From: Rhodococcus rhodnii NBRC 100604
GTDB lineage: Bacteria; Actinomycetota; Actinomycetes; Mycobacteriales; Mycobacteriaceae
Assembly: GCF_001894925.1 (NCBI RefSeq)
Contig: NZ_BCXD01000012.1
Coordinates: 1-64,000 of the forward strand
Reading direction: 5' to 3'
Length of the DNA: 64,000 nt
A program made the position numbers and the translations under genes. The notes under the pieces were generated by a model that had not been told where the DNA came from, made no database searches, and saw only the letters and a list, made by a program, of their open reading frames with translations. Below are positions 7,942 to 16,265 of this stretch, piece by piece. The first letter of the stretch is position 1; each line of letters begins with the position of its first letter.

Positions 7942-9098
7942 CGGGCCGCCTTCGGTAGGCCGAGCAGCCGCTCGGCGATGACGTTCTTCTGGATCTCGTT
8001 GGTACCGGCGTAGATCGGTCCCGAGAGCGAGAACAGGAAGCCGTCGGTCCACGGCCCTGCGAGTTCGGCCTCGGGGCCGAGGAGGTCGAGCGCGGTCTCG
8101 TGCGTCGCGATGTCCCAGTCGGACCAGAAGACCTTGTTGATCGACGATTCGGCGCCGAGACTGCCGCCGTCGGCGAGCCGCGTGACGGTCGCGAACGTGC
8201 TGAGCTGATACGCGCGAGCGCCGATCCAGGCATCGGCGACCTTCTCCCGCAGCCGTGTGTCGGCCGGGTCGGCGTGCGTCCGGTAGAGCTCGATCAGCCG
8301 GTCGACGGTCGCGAGGAAGCGGCCCGGGGCGCGCAGCGAGAGGCCGCGCTCGTTGCTCGCGGTGCTCATCGCGACGCGCCAGCCCTCGCCGGGAGTGCCG
8401 ATGACGGCGGACTCGCCGGGCCGGTCGGGATCGTCGGGGACGAAGACGTCCTCGAGGAAGATCTCGGCGAATCCGGGCTCGCCGTCGAGCTGGGCGATCG
8501 GGCGGATCGTGACGCCGGGCGACCGCAGATCGAACATGAAGTACGTGATGCCCTTGTGCCGCGGCGCGTCCGGGTCGGAGCGGAACAGCCCGAATCCCCA
8601 GTCGGCGAAGCTCGCTCGCGAGCTCCACGTCTTCTGTCCGTCGAGTACCCAGCCGCCGTCGACGCGGCGTGCCGTCGAGCGCAGGCTCGCGAGGTCGCTG
8701 CCGGACTCCGGCTCCGACCACGCCTGCGCCCAGATGTCGTCGGCGCGGGCCATACGCGGCATGATGCGCGAGAGTTGTTCGGGGTGAGCGTGTTCGAAGA
8801 GCGTCGGGGCGAGCAGGAAGATGCCGTTCTGGCTCACGCGTCCCGGTGCGCCGCTGCGGTGGTACTCCTCTTCGAAGACGACCCACTGCAGCAGCGAGGC
8901 ATCGCGCCCGCCGAGCTCGCCGGGCCACGAGACGACCGAGAGCTTCGCGTCGGCGAGGGTGCGCTCCCATTCGCGGTGGGCCTCGAAGCCCTCGGCGGTG
9001 TCCATCGAGGGCAGCGGCGAGGCGGGAATGTTCTCCCGCAAGAACGCTCGCACCTCGTCACGGAACGCGAGCGTCGCGTCGTCGAGTGTCAGATCCAC
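7938..9098 (-). CDS. fadE31: Acyl-CoA dehydrogenase FadE31, late HIP beta-oxidation
   Basis: 386 residues (376 in M. tuberculosis), the full-length alpha-type subunit. The central FAD/substrate region is visible in IWAQAWSEPESGSDLASLRS, then GQKTWSSRASFADWGFGLF and GTNEIQKNVIAERLLGLPK at the C-terminus. It should pair with FadE32 encoded directly downstream. The start is the GTG at 9098, preceded by AAGGAG at a good distance. It overlaps the end of the enoyl-CoA hydratase gene by 10 bp. It is under the KstR2-type operator upstream of fadD3, as part of the same run of overlapping genes. Confidence 0.87.
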   Translation of the reverse strand: MDLTLDDATLAFRDEVRAFLRENIPASPLPSMDTAEGFEAHREWERTLADAKLSVVSWPGELGGRDASLLQWVVFEEEYHRSGAPGRVSQNGIFLLAPTLFEHAHPEQLSRIMPRMARADDIWAQAWSEPESGSDLASLRSTARRVDGGWVLDGQKTWSSRASFADWGFGLFRSDPDAPRHKGITYFMFDLRSPGVTIRPIAQLDGEPGFAEIFLEDVFVPDDPDRPGESAVIGTPGEGWRVAMSTASNERGLSLRAPGRFLATVDRLIELYRTHADPADTRLREKVADAWIGARAYQLSTFATVTRLADGGSLGAESSINKVFWSDWDIATHETALDLLGPEAELAGPWTDGFLFSLSGPIYAGTNEIQKNVIAERLLGLPKAAR

Positions 9099-9973
9099 TG
9101 TTTCGCTCCTTCGGAGGCGGCGGTGCGTCCGCTCGCGGCCATCGACTTCGCGTCCTGACCGCCGAGCGGGTCGGTGTCGATCTCGGCGTTGTGGGCGTGC
9201 GCGAAGTGATGCAGACCGAAGACGGAGTCCATGCCGTTCCGCATCCCCATCTGGTCCTCGCACTGGTTGACTGCCTTCTTCGTGAGCGCGAGCCCGAAGC
9301 GCGGCATCGCCGCGATGCGCGCGGCGATCGCGAAAGTCTCGGTCTCGAGGTCGTCGCGCGGGACGACGCGGTTGACCATGCCGACCTCGTACGCGCGCTG
9401 CGCCCCGAACCGGTCGCCGGTGAAGAGCATCTCCTTCGCGAACCGGGGTCCGACCATCCACGGATGTGCGAAGTACTCGACACCGGGAATGCCCATACGT
9501 ACGACCGGATCGGAGAAGAACGCGTCGTCGGACGCGACGATCATGTCGCACGACCACGCGAGCATGAGCCCGCCCGCGATGCACGCGCCCTGCACCATCG
9601 CGATGGTCGGCTTCGGCATCTCGCGCCAGCGACGGCACATTCCGAGGTAGACCTCGGTCTCACGTGCGAATCGCTGGTCGCCGCCGGGCTTGTCGACGTG
9701 ATCCCACCACAGCGTCGCCTTGTTGTCGTAGCGCACGTGATGATCGCGGCCCGGCGTTCCGATGTCGTGGCCGGCGCTGAAGTGTTTTCCGTTGCCCGCG
9801 AGCACGATCACCTTGACGTCGTCGTCCTCGATCGCACGCTCGAACGCGGCGTCGAGTGCGTACGTCATCACCGAGTTCTGCGCGTTGCGGTAGTCGGGGC
9901 GGTTGAGCGTCACGACGGCGACGTGATCGCGCACCTCGTAGGTGACGACGTCGGGCTCGTAGGGGACTGTCAC
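9089..9973 (-). CDS. Enoyl-CoA hydratase/isomerase family protein in the fadD3 operon
   Basis: A 294-residue crotonase. The CoA-binding and oxyanion-hole segments are VVTLNRPDYRNAQNSVMT, GNGKHFSAGHDI and GACIAGGLMLAWSCDMIVAS. A Trp-rich insert (TLWWDHVDKPGG) and an extended C-terminus distinguish it from EchA20 in the same regulon; it resembles the longer EchA13-like group. It lies between fadD3 (GTGA overlap) and fadE31 (10-bp overlap), a place with no crotonase in the M. tuberculosis cluster as I recall it. Hydration of the enoyl-CoA made by IpdE1-IpdE2 is a sensible role. That role is inferred from position. Confidence 0.85.
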   Translation of the reverse strand: MTVPYEPDVVTYEVRDHVAVVTLNRPDYRNAQNSVMTYALDAAFERAIEDDDVKVIVLAGNGKHFSAGHDIGTPGRDHHVRYDNKATLWWDHVDKPGGDQRFARETEVYLGMCRRWREMPKPTIAMVQGACIAGGLMLAWSCDMIVASDDAFFSDPVVRMGIPGVEYFAHPWMVGPRFAKEMLFTGDRFGAQRAYEVGMVNRVVPRDDLETETFAIAARIAAMPRFGLALTKKAVNQCEDQMGMRNGMDSVFGLHHFAHAHNAEIDTDPLGGQDAKSMAASGRTAASEGAKQWI

Positions 9974-11517
9974 GACTTCTCCTCACGCAGAACGTTCTTG
10001 AGTACCTTCCCGGACGGGTTCCGGGGTAGCGACGGGACGAACCGCACCGAGTGCGGCACCTTGAACTTGGCGAGCCGCTCGCGTGCGAACGAGAGGACGT
10101 CGTCCTCTGTCGCGTGCTCGCCGGACCGCAGCACGACGTAGGCGAGCCCGAGCTCACCCATCCGGTCGTCGGGGACGCCGACGACGGCGGACTCGGCGAT
10201 CGCGTCGTAGCGGGCGAGGGCGTTCTCGACCTCGGCCGGGTAGACGTTGAATCCACCCGAGATGTACATGTCCTTCAGCCGGTCGGTGATCGCGAGATAC
10301 CCTGCCTCGTCGAGGGTTCCGACGTCTCCCGTGTGGAGCCAGCCGTCGGCGTCGATCGCGGCGGCGGTGGCGTCGGGGTCGTCGAGGTAGCCGAGCATCA
10401 CGTTCGGGCCGCGGACGAGGATCTCGCCGTCGTCGCCGATGCGCACCTCGAAGCCGCCGGTCGGGCGTCCCGACGTGGTCGCGACGGTCACGGGATCGTC
10501 GTCGGTGCGGCACATCGTCACGACGACGGCCTCGGTCTGTCCGTACGCCGTGATGACGGCGTCGAAGCCGAGTTCGGCCTGCATTCGTTCGACGAGCCGG
10601 ACCGGGACGATCGGGGCACCGGTGATCGCGACCCGCAGGCTCGCGAGGTCGTGGTTCGGGCGATCGGGATGGTCGAGGATCGACTGGAAGATCGTCGGTG
10701 CGCCCGCGAGGATGCTGATCCGCTCCGCGTCGGTGGCAGCCATGAGCGCGGGCACGTCGAACACCCGCATCGGGACGACGGTGGCGCCGCGAAGCAGGCA
10801 CACGACGATGCCGGCCTTGTAGCCGAAGGTGTGGAAGAACGGATTGATGATCAGGTAGTTGTCGTCGGCGGTGACGGCGGCGCAGTCGGCCCACGAGTCG
10901 GCGATGTCGACGGTCTGCCGCTGCGCCGAGAGCACTCCCTTGCTGCGGCCCGTCGTGCCGGACGTGAAGAGGATGTCGGCGACGTCCTCGGGCCCGACGG
11001 CGGCGGCGGTCTCGCGCGCGAGCGCCCGCGACTCGTCGGTGGCGCTCGCGACGAAGTCGGCGTAGTCGATCACGCCGGCGGCCGGTTCGTCGCCGCCGTC
11101 GACGGGAATGCGCACGACGATGGGGATCGTGAGGCCGGGGGCGGCCTCACGCAGCGCGGCGTGGCGGTCGGTGCCGAGGAAGTGCCCGGCGACGACCAGC
11201 ATGCGCGCGTCCACGCGTTCGACGATGTCGGCGGCCTCCACGCCGGTGTAGCGCGTGTTGACGGGCACGACCGCGGCGCCTGCGCAGTGGGCGCCCAGCA
11301 ACGCGACGATCCAGTGGTACGTGTTGGGCGACCAGATCGCGATCCGGTCGCCGGGACGGACGCCGTGGCCGATCGCGGCGGCCGCGAAGTCGTGCGCGGC
11401 GTCACGCAGTCGTGCGAACGTCAGGCGAGTGTCTCCGTCGGCCACCGCGATCCGGTCGGCGAAGACGTCGGCGGCGTTGTCCAGCGCCGCGGGTGTCGTT
11501 CTCGGGTTCTCGGTCAC
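9970..11517 (-). CDS. fadD3: HIP-CoA ligase FadD3
   Basis: A 515-residue ANL-superfamily acyl-CoA synthetase (503 in M. tuberculosis). The P-loop-like motif LFTSGTTGRSKGV is near residue 175, the A5 region is ITAYGQTEAVVVTM, and the A7/A8 hinge is LHTGDVGTLDEAGYLAITDR followed by MYISGGFNVYPAEVE. The catalytic lysine is in NPSGKVLKN near the C-terminus. FadD3 charges HIP (the 3'-propanoate-methylhexahydroindanedione left from steroids) with CoA and so commits it to ring C/D degradation. It is the first gene of the minus-strand operon, with a GTG start at 11517, 15 bp from the palindromic operator shared with fadE30. Confidence 0.92.
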   Translation of the reverse strand: MTENPRTTPAALDNAADVFADRIAVADGDTRLTFARLRDAAHDFAAAAIGHGVRPGDRIAIWSPNTYHWIVALLGAHCAGAAVVPVNTRYTGVEAADIVERVDARMLVVAGHFLGTDRHAALREAAPGLTIPIVVRIPVDGGDEPAAGVIDYADFVASATDESRALARETAAAVGPEDVADILFTSGTTGRSKGVLSAQRQTVDIADSWADCAAVTADDNYLIINPFFHTFGYKAGIVVCLLRGATVVPMRVFDVPALMAATDAERISILAGAPTIFQSILDHPDRPNHDLASLRVAITGAPIVPVRLVERMQAELGFDAVITAYGQTEAVVVTMCRTDDDPVTVATTSGRPTGGFEVRIGDDGEILVRGPNVMLGYLDDPDATAAAIDADGWLHTGDVGTLDEAGYLAITDRLKDMYISGGFNVYPAEVENALARYDAIAESAVVGVPDDRMGELGLAYVVLRSGEHATEDDVLSFARERLAKFKVPHSVRFVPSLPRNPSGKVLKNVLREEKS

Positions 11518-11531
11518 TTCGCTCCCTCACT

Positions 11532-11553
11532 ACCTAGCAAGTGCTTGGTAGGT
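11532..11553. promoter_or_regulatory. KstR2-type operator between fadD3 and fadE30
   Basis: ACCTAnCAAGnnCTTGnTAGGT is a 22-bp palindrome, perfect outside the n positions. It contains the published KstR2 core AnCAAGnnCTTGnT exactly (AGCAAGTGCTTGGT). It ends 12 bp before the fadE30 GTG and starts 15 bp before the fadD3 GTG. Bound KstR2 would cover both promoters and block both operons until HIP-CoA releases it. KstR2 is encoded two genes downstream on the right. Confidence 0.92.
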
Positions 11554-11565
11554 TATCGTACGAAC

Positions 11566-12789
11566 GTGCATCAGAGCGAGAGCCGGGACGGGCCGATCAC
11601 CGACGAGGCGTTCGCGCAGGACGTTCGAGCATGGCTGGACGAGAATCTCACCGGCCGCTTCGCGTCGCTGCGGGGAACGGGCGGCCCGGGCAGCGAACAC
11701 GAGTACTTCGACGAACGCCTCGAATGGGACCGCCACCTCGCGGCCGCGGGCTGGACCTGTCTCGGCTGGCCCGAGCAGTACGGCGGCCGGGGCGTGAGCA
11801 TCGCGCAGCACGTCGCCTTCCACGAGGAGTACGCGAGAGCGGCGGCGCCCGCCCGCGTCAGCCACGTGGGCGAGGAACTGCTGGGCCCGACGCTCATCGC
11901 GTTCGGAACCGAGGAGCAGAAGCAGCGCTTCCTGCCCGGCATCCGGAACGTCACCGAACTGTGGGCGCAGGGATACTCCGAGCCCGGTGCCGGCTCCGAT
12001 CTCGCCGACGTCGCGACGACCGCGAGGCTCGAGAACGGCACGTGGGTCGTCAACGGGCAGAAGATCTGGACCTCGCTCGCGCACGTCGCGGACTGGGCGT
12101 TCGTCGTCGCCCGCACCGAGCCCGGATCGCGCCGCCACCACGGCCTGAGCTTCCTGCTCGTGCCGCTCGATCAGCCCGGCGTCACCGTCCGGCCCATCCA
12201 GCAGCTCACCGGGACGTCGGAGTTCAACGAAGTGTTCTTCGACGACGCCGTGACCGACGCCGACCTCGTCGTCGGCGAACCGGGCGACGGCTGGAAGGTC
12301 GCGATGGCGCTGCTGACCTTCGAGCGCGGCGTCTCGACGCTCGGTCAGCAGATCGGCTTCGCCCGCGAACTCGCGGGCGTGGTGGAGCAGGCCCGGCGCA
12401 GCGGCACCGACCGCGACCCCGAGATCCGCGACCGGATCGCGCGGGCCCACGTCGGCCTGCGGGTGATCCGCGCGCACGCGCTGCGCACGCTCGGGGGCGC
12501 GCCGTCGCCGGGCGACGCCTCCGTCGCGAAACTGCTGTGGGCGGGCTGGCACCGCGATCTCGGCAGGCTCGCGGTCGACGTCCGCGGCCCGGCCGGGCTC
12601 GTCGCGCCGGACCACGACCACACCGGTGCGCCGTCGGAACCGACCGATCCGGAACACCTGGAACTGGGCGAGGCACAGCGGCTGTTCCTCTTCACCCGCG
12701 CCGACACGATCTACGGCGGATCCGACGAGATCCAGCGCAACATCATCTCCGAGCGTGTGCTCGGACTACCGCGAGAGGCCAGAGCATGA
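11566..12789 (+). CDS. fadE30: Acyl-CoA dehydrogenase alpha subunit FadE30 (IpdE1)
   Basis: 407 residues. In M. tuberculosis the FadE30/FadE33 pair (IpdE1-IpdE2) converts 5-OH-HIP-CoA to the enoyl-CoA, the first beta-oxidation step on the ring C/D propanoyl chain. The alpha-type features are complete: LWAQGYSEPGAGSDLADVAT, GQKIWTSLAHVADWAFVVAR, and the C-terminal YGGSDEIQRNIISERVLGLP. The GTG at 11566 is chosen because it is the only start that clears the operator. The leader is about 10 bp, so a leaderless mRNA is plausible. First gene of fadE30-ipdF-kstR2-fadA6, with ATGA overlap to ipdF. Confidence 0.9.
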   Translation: MHQSESRDGPITDEAFAQDVRAWLDENLTGRFASLRGTGGPGSEHEYFDERLEWDRHLAAAGWTCLGWPEQYGGRGVSIAQHVAFHEEYARAAAPARVSHVGEELLGPTLIAFGTEEQKQRFLPGIRNVTELWAQGYSEPGAGSDLADVATTARLENGTWVVNGQKIWTSLAHVADWAFVVARTEPGSRRHHGLSFLLVPLDQPGVTVRPIQQLTGTSEFNEVFFDDAVTDADLVVGEPGDGWKVAMALLTFERGVSTLGQQIGFARELAGVVEQARRSGTDRDPEIRDRIARAHVGLRVIRAHALRTLGGAPSPGDASVAKLLWAGWHRDLGRLAVDVRGPAGLVAPDHDHTGAPSEPTDPEHLELGEAQRLFLFTRADTIYGGSDEIQRNIISERVLGLPREARA

Positions 12790-13604
12790 GCACCGACACC
12801 GTGGACACGCGATCACCGCTGGCGACCGCACCCGACGAGACCCCCGGGCACGACCTGCTCCTCGGCAGGAAGGTCGTCGTCACCGCCGCCGCCGGGACGG
12901 GGATCGGCTTCGCGACGGCGCGCCGCGCGCTGCTCGAAGGCGCCGACGTCCTCGTCTCCGACTGGCACGAGCGGCGGCTCGAGCAGACCCGTGAGCAGCT
13001 GGCGGCGGAGTTCCCGGACCGCGAGATCGCCGCCACTGCATGCGACGTCTCCGACACCGCGCAGGTCGACGCACTGATCGAGCACGCGGCCTCGACGCTG
13101 GGCAGGATCGACGTCCTGGTGAACAACGCCGGCCTCGGCGGCGAGACGCCGATCGTCGACATGACCGACGAGCAGTGGGATCGCGTCCTCGACATCACGC
13201 TGACCGGGACCTTCCGGGCCACGCGCGCGGCGCTGCGGTACTTCCGCGAGGCGGATCACGGCGGCGTGCTCGTCAACAACGCGTCCGTTCTCGGCTGGCG
13301 CGCGCAGCACTCGCAGGCGCACTACGCGGCCGCGAAGGCCGGTGTCATGGCGCTCACGCGGTGCAGTGCGATCGAGGCCGCCGAGTACGGCGTCCGGATC
13401 AACGCGGTCGCGCCGTCGATCGCGCGGCACGCCTTCCTCGCGAAGGTCACGAGCGACGAGTTGCTCGACGAGCTCGCGTCCCGCGAGGCGTTCGGCCGTG
13501 CGGCCGAGGTGTGGGAGATCGCCGCGACGATCGCGATGCTGGCGAGCGACTACTCCACGTACCTCACCGGCGAGGTCGTCTCGATCTCGTCGCAGCGCGC
13601 ATGA
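12786..13604 (+). CDS. ipdF: Short-chain dehydrogenase IpdF
   Basis: A 272-residue SDR in the position of M. tuberculosis Rv3559c (IpdF), which oxidises the 5-hydroxyl of the HIP-CoA series back to the ketone. The nucleotide-binding motif is VTAAAGTGIGFATA (a TGxxxGxG variant with an alanine-rich start). NNAG is at about residue 118, and the Ser and Tyr-x3-Lys catalytic residues are in NNASVLGW and HYAAAKAG. The ATG overlaps the fadE30 stop by 4 bp. An N-terminal extension of about 28 residues precedes the Rossmann fold. Confidence 0.88.
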   Translation: MSTDTVDTRSPLATAPDETPGHDLLLGRKVVVTAAAGTGIGFATARRALLEGADVLVSDWHERRLEQTREQLAAEFPDREIAATACDVSDTAQVDALIEHAASTLGRIDVLVNNAGLGGETPIVDMTDEQWDRVLDITLTGTFRATRAALRYFREADHGGVLVNNASVLGWRAQHSQAHYAAAKAGVMALTRCSAIEAAEYGVRINAVAPSIARHAFLAKVTSDELLDELASREAFGRAAEVWEIAATIAMLASDYSTYLTGEVVSISSQRA

Positions 13605-13638
13605 CGGCACGGCGACGGCACGAAAATAGGATGGCCGC

Positions 13639-14292
13639 ATGACTGCTTCCTCCGGCACGACGCCGTCCACCACGCCCGAGCCCGGCGAGTCCGCGCGAGG
13701 CGGACGCCGTGCCGAACTGCTCGACATCGCGGCCGGGCTGTTCGCCGACCGCGGCGTGCGGGCCACGACGGTCCGCGACATCGCCGACGCCGCGGGCATC
13801 CTCTCGGGGAGCCTGTACCACCACTTCGACTCGAAGGAGTCGATGGTCGACGAGATCCTCCGGACCTTCCTGGACGGTCTCTTCACGCGCTACCGCGAGA
13901 TCGTGGCTTCCGGGCGCGACACCCGCACGACGCTGTCGGATCTCGTGACGGCGTCGTTCACCGCGATCGACCGCTCGCACGCCGCCGTCGCGATCTATCA
14001 GGACGAGGTCAAGCACCTCGTCGACAACGAGCGCTTCGGCTACGTCCGCGAGTACAGCCGGGAGTTTCGCACGCTGTGGGAGGGCGTCCTCACCCGCGGG
14101 ATCTCCGACGGCACCTTCCGCGCGGACGTCGACGTCGAGCTCACCTTTCGCTTCCTCCGCGACACCGTCTGGGTCGCGGTGCGCTGGTACCGGCCCGGTG
14201 GTCCGCTGACCGCCGACGCCGTTGCCCGCCAGTACCTCGGAATCGTTCTCGACGGGTTGTCCGACCCGTCTCGCACCACACAGGAGACCTGA
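13639..14292 (+). CDS. kstR2: TetR-family repressor KstR2
   Basis: A 217-residue TetR repressor. The helix-turn-helix is at about residues 36-75 (GVRATTVRDIADAAGILSGS, then LYHHFDSKESMVDEIL). KstR2 represses the HIP regulon and is released by HIP-CoA. Placement between ipdF and fadA6 is as in other Mycobacteriales. No palindrome lies in its own 34-bp upstream gap, so it depends on the fadE30 promoter and is autoregulated through the 11532-11553 operator. It ends 1 bp before fadA6. Confidence 0.92.
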   Translation: MTASSGTTPSTTPEPGESARGGRRAELLDIAAGLFADRGVRATTVRDIADAAGILSGSLYHHFDSKESMVDEILRTFLDGLFTRYREIVASGRDTRTTLSDLVTASFTAIDRSHAAVAIYQDEVKHLVDNERFGYVREYSREFRTLWEGVLTRGISDGTFRADVDVELTFRFLRDTVWVAVRWYRPGGPLTADAVARQYLGIVLDGLSDPSRTTQET

Positions 14293-14293
14293 C

Positions 14294-15454
14294 ATGAGCG
14301 GTGGCACCACGGAGGCGTACATCGTCGACGCCCTTCGCACTCCGATCGGCAAGAAGAACGGCGCGCTCGCTGCCGAGCACCCGATCGACCTGGGCGCGCA
14401 CGTGATCCGCGAGTCGATCCGTCGCACCGGGCTCGACCCGTCGGTCGTCGACGACGTGATCTTCGGTTGCGTCGACGCGATCGGCGGACAGGCCGGGAAC
14501 ATCGCGCGCCTCGCGTGGCTCGCCGCCGGATATCCGGAGGCGGTTCCGGGTGTCACCGTCGACCGTCAGTGCGGGTCGAGCCAGCAGGCCGTCCACTTCG
14601 GCGTGCAGGCGATCAAGTCGGGGACGGCGGACGTCGTCGTCACCGGCGGCGTCCAGAACATGAGCCGCATCCCGATCTCGTCGGCGATGACCGTCGGCCG
14701 CGAGTTCGGTTTCGACACACCGACGTCGGGCTCGGAGGGCTGGACCCAGCGGTACGGTGACGAGGAGGTCTCGCAGTTCCGCGGCGCCGAGATGATCGCC
14801 GAGAAGTGGGGCCTCTCGCGCGAGGAACTCGAGCGGTGGGCACTGCGCAGCCACGAGCGTGCCGCGGCGGCGATCGCCGAGGGTCGCTTCGAGCGGGAGA
14901 TCGCGCCCTACGGCGACGTACGAGTCGATCAGGGACCGCGCGAGACGAGCCTCGAGAAGATGGCGTCGTTGCAGCCGCTCGTCGAGGGCGGACGTCTCAC
15001 CGCCGCGGTCGCCAGCCAGATCTCCGACGGCGCCAGCGCCGTGACGCTCGCGTCGGCCGAGGCGGTGGAGCGCTACGGGCTCACGCCGCGCGCCCGCGTC
15101 CACCACATCAGCGCGCGCGGCGACGATCCGCTGCTCATGCTCACCGCGCCGATCCCGGCGACCCGGTACGCCCTGGAGAAGACCGGAATGTCCATCGACG
15201 ACATCGATCTCGTCGAGATCAACGAGGCCTTCGCTCCGGTCGTCCTCGCGTGGATCGACGAGCTGGGTGTCGACCCGGGGAAGGTCAACGTCAACGGCGG
15301 GGCCATCGCGCTCGGTCACCCGCTCGGTGCGACCGGAACCAAGCTCATGACGACGTTGCTGCACGAACTCGAGCGGACCGGCGGCCGCTGGGGACTGCAG
15401 ACGATCTGCGAGGGCGGCGGCACCGCGAACGTCACGATCCTCGAACGCGTCTGA
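14294..15454 (+). CDS. fadA6: Steroid ring C/D thiolase FadA6
   Basis: A 386-residue acetyl-CoA acetyltransferase-family thiolase with the full catalytic set: nucleophile Cys93 (DRQCGSSQQA), His342 (ALGHPLGATG) and Cys372 (ICEGGGTAN). FadA6 cleaves the dioxo-dicarboxyl-CoA formed after opening of the last ring. Start ATG at 14294 follows AGGAGACC and the kstR2 stop at 1 bp. Last gene of the operon in the plus direction. 57 bp separate it from a membrane protein with no steroid role. Confidence 0.92.
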   Translation: MSGGTTEAYIVDALRTPIGKKNGALAAEHPIDLGAHVIRESIRRTGLDPSVVDDVIFGCVDAIGGQAGNIARLAWLAAGYPEAVPGVTVDRQCGSSQQAVHFGVQAIKSGTADVVVTGGVQNMSRIPISSAMTVGREFGFDTPTSGSEGWTQRYGDEEVSQFRGAEMIAEKWGLSREELERWALRSHERAAAAIAEGRFEREIAPYGDVRVDQGPRETSLEKMASLQPLVEGGRLTAAVASQISDGASAVTLASAEAVERYGLTPRARVHHISARGDDPLLMLTAPIPATRYALEKTGMSIDDIDLVEINEAFAPVVLAWIDELGVDPGKVNVNGGAIALGHPLGATGTKLMTTLLHELERTGGRWGLQTICEGGGTANVTILERV

Positions 15455-15511
15455 CGTAGTCTCGGTCCGTGTCGCTGCCACCGATCGGGCAGCCGCACGG
15501 GAGGGAGCATC

Positions 15512-16222
15512 GTGACACGGCACGCGGGCGAGCCTCACGCGGGGTCGCTCGCGTCCCGTCTGAACTGGCTGCGGGCGGGCGTCCTGGGGGCGAACGACGG
15601 AATCGTCTCCACGGCGGGGCTCGTCGTCGGTGTCGCGGCGGCCACGGTCGATCGGCAGCCGATTCTCGTGGCCGGAACCGCGGGCCTGATCGCCGGCGCG
15701 ATCTCGATGGCGGTCGGCGAATACGTCTCGGTGAGTACGCAACGCGACACCGAGCGTGCGGTGCTGGACGAGGAACGCCGCGAGCTCGCCGAGCATCCCC
15801 GTGAGGAAGTCGAGGAGCTCGCGGAGATCTACCGGCAGAAGGGGCTGTCCGCCTCGACGGCCCGGCAGGTGGCGCGGGAACTCACCGAACACGACGCCTT
15901 CGCCGCGCACGCCGAGGCCGAGCTCCACCTCGACCCCGACGAGCTGACGAACCCGTGGCAGGCCGCGGGGTCGTCGGCCCTGTCGTTCACGATCGGTGCG
16001 CTCCTGCCCCTGCTGGCGATCATGCTGCTCCCGGCGTCGATCCGCGTCCCCGTGACCTTTGCCGCCGTGCTCGTCGCGCTCGCCGTCACAGGCCGGGTGA
16101 GCGCGCACCTGGGCGGCGCGGATCCGAACCGTGCGATGGCGAGGGTCGTGGCGGGTGGTGCGGCGGCGATGGTGGTGACCTACACGATCGGACAGGTGCT
16201 GGGGGTTACCGGTGCGCCGTGA
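15512..16222 (+). CDS. VIT1/CCC1-family iron/manganese transporter-like membrane protein
   Basis: 236 residues. The N-terminal membrane segment NDGIVSTAGLVVGVAAATV and the following SMAVGEYVSVSTQRDTERA are the signature of the VIT/CCC1 family, which moves Fe2+ or Mn2+ across membranes. A soluble, charged helical segment (residues 78-145, with EExxE and His-containing repeats that form the metal-binding module in plant VIT1) is followed by three more membrane helices. GTG start at 15512 with GGGAGGG eight bases upstream. It sits inside the HIP cluster between fadA6 and the convergent ipdC. In M. tuberculosis the corresponding place holds fdxB and Rv3555c. Confidence 0.85.
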   Translation: MTRHAGEPHAGSLASRLNWLRAGVLGANDGIVSTAGLVVGVAAATVDRQPILVAGTAGLIAGAISMAVGEYVSVSTQRDTERAVLDEERRELAEHPREEVEELAEIYRQKGLSASTARQVARELTEHDAFAAHAEAELHLDPDELTNPWQAAGSSALSFTIGALLPLLAIMLLPASIRVPVTFAAVLVALAVTGRVSAHLGGADPNRAMARVVAGGAAAMVVTYTIGQVLGVTGAP

Positions 16223-16265
16223 CGTTGCGGCACAAGGGTCGGGGGGCGGGTTCGAGAGGCGGGGC

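Noticed and set aside
10051-11565. A 500-codon open extension upstream of fadE30 on the plus strand
   Set aside because: It is antisense to fadD3 and crosses the KstR2 operator; similarity to acyl-CoA dehydrogenases starts only after the GTG at 11566.
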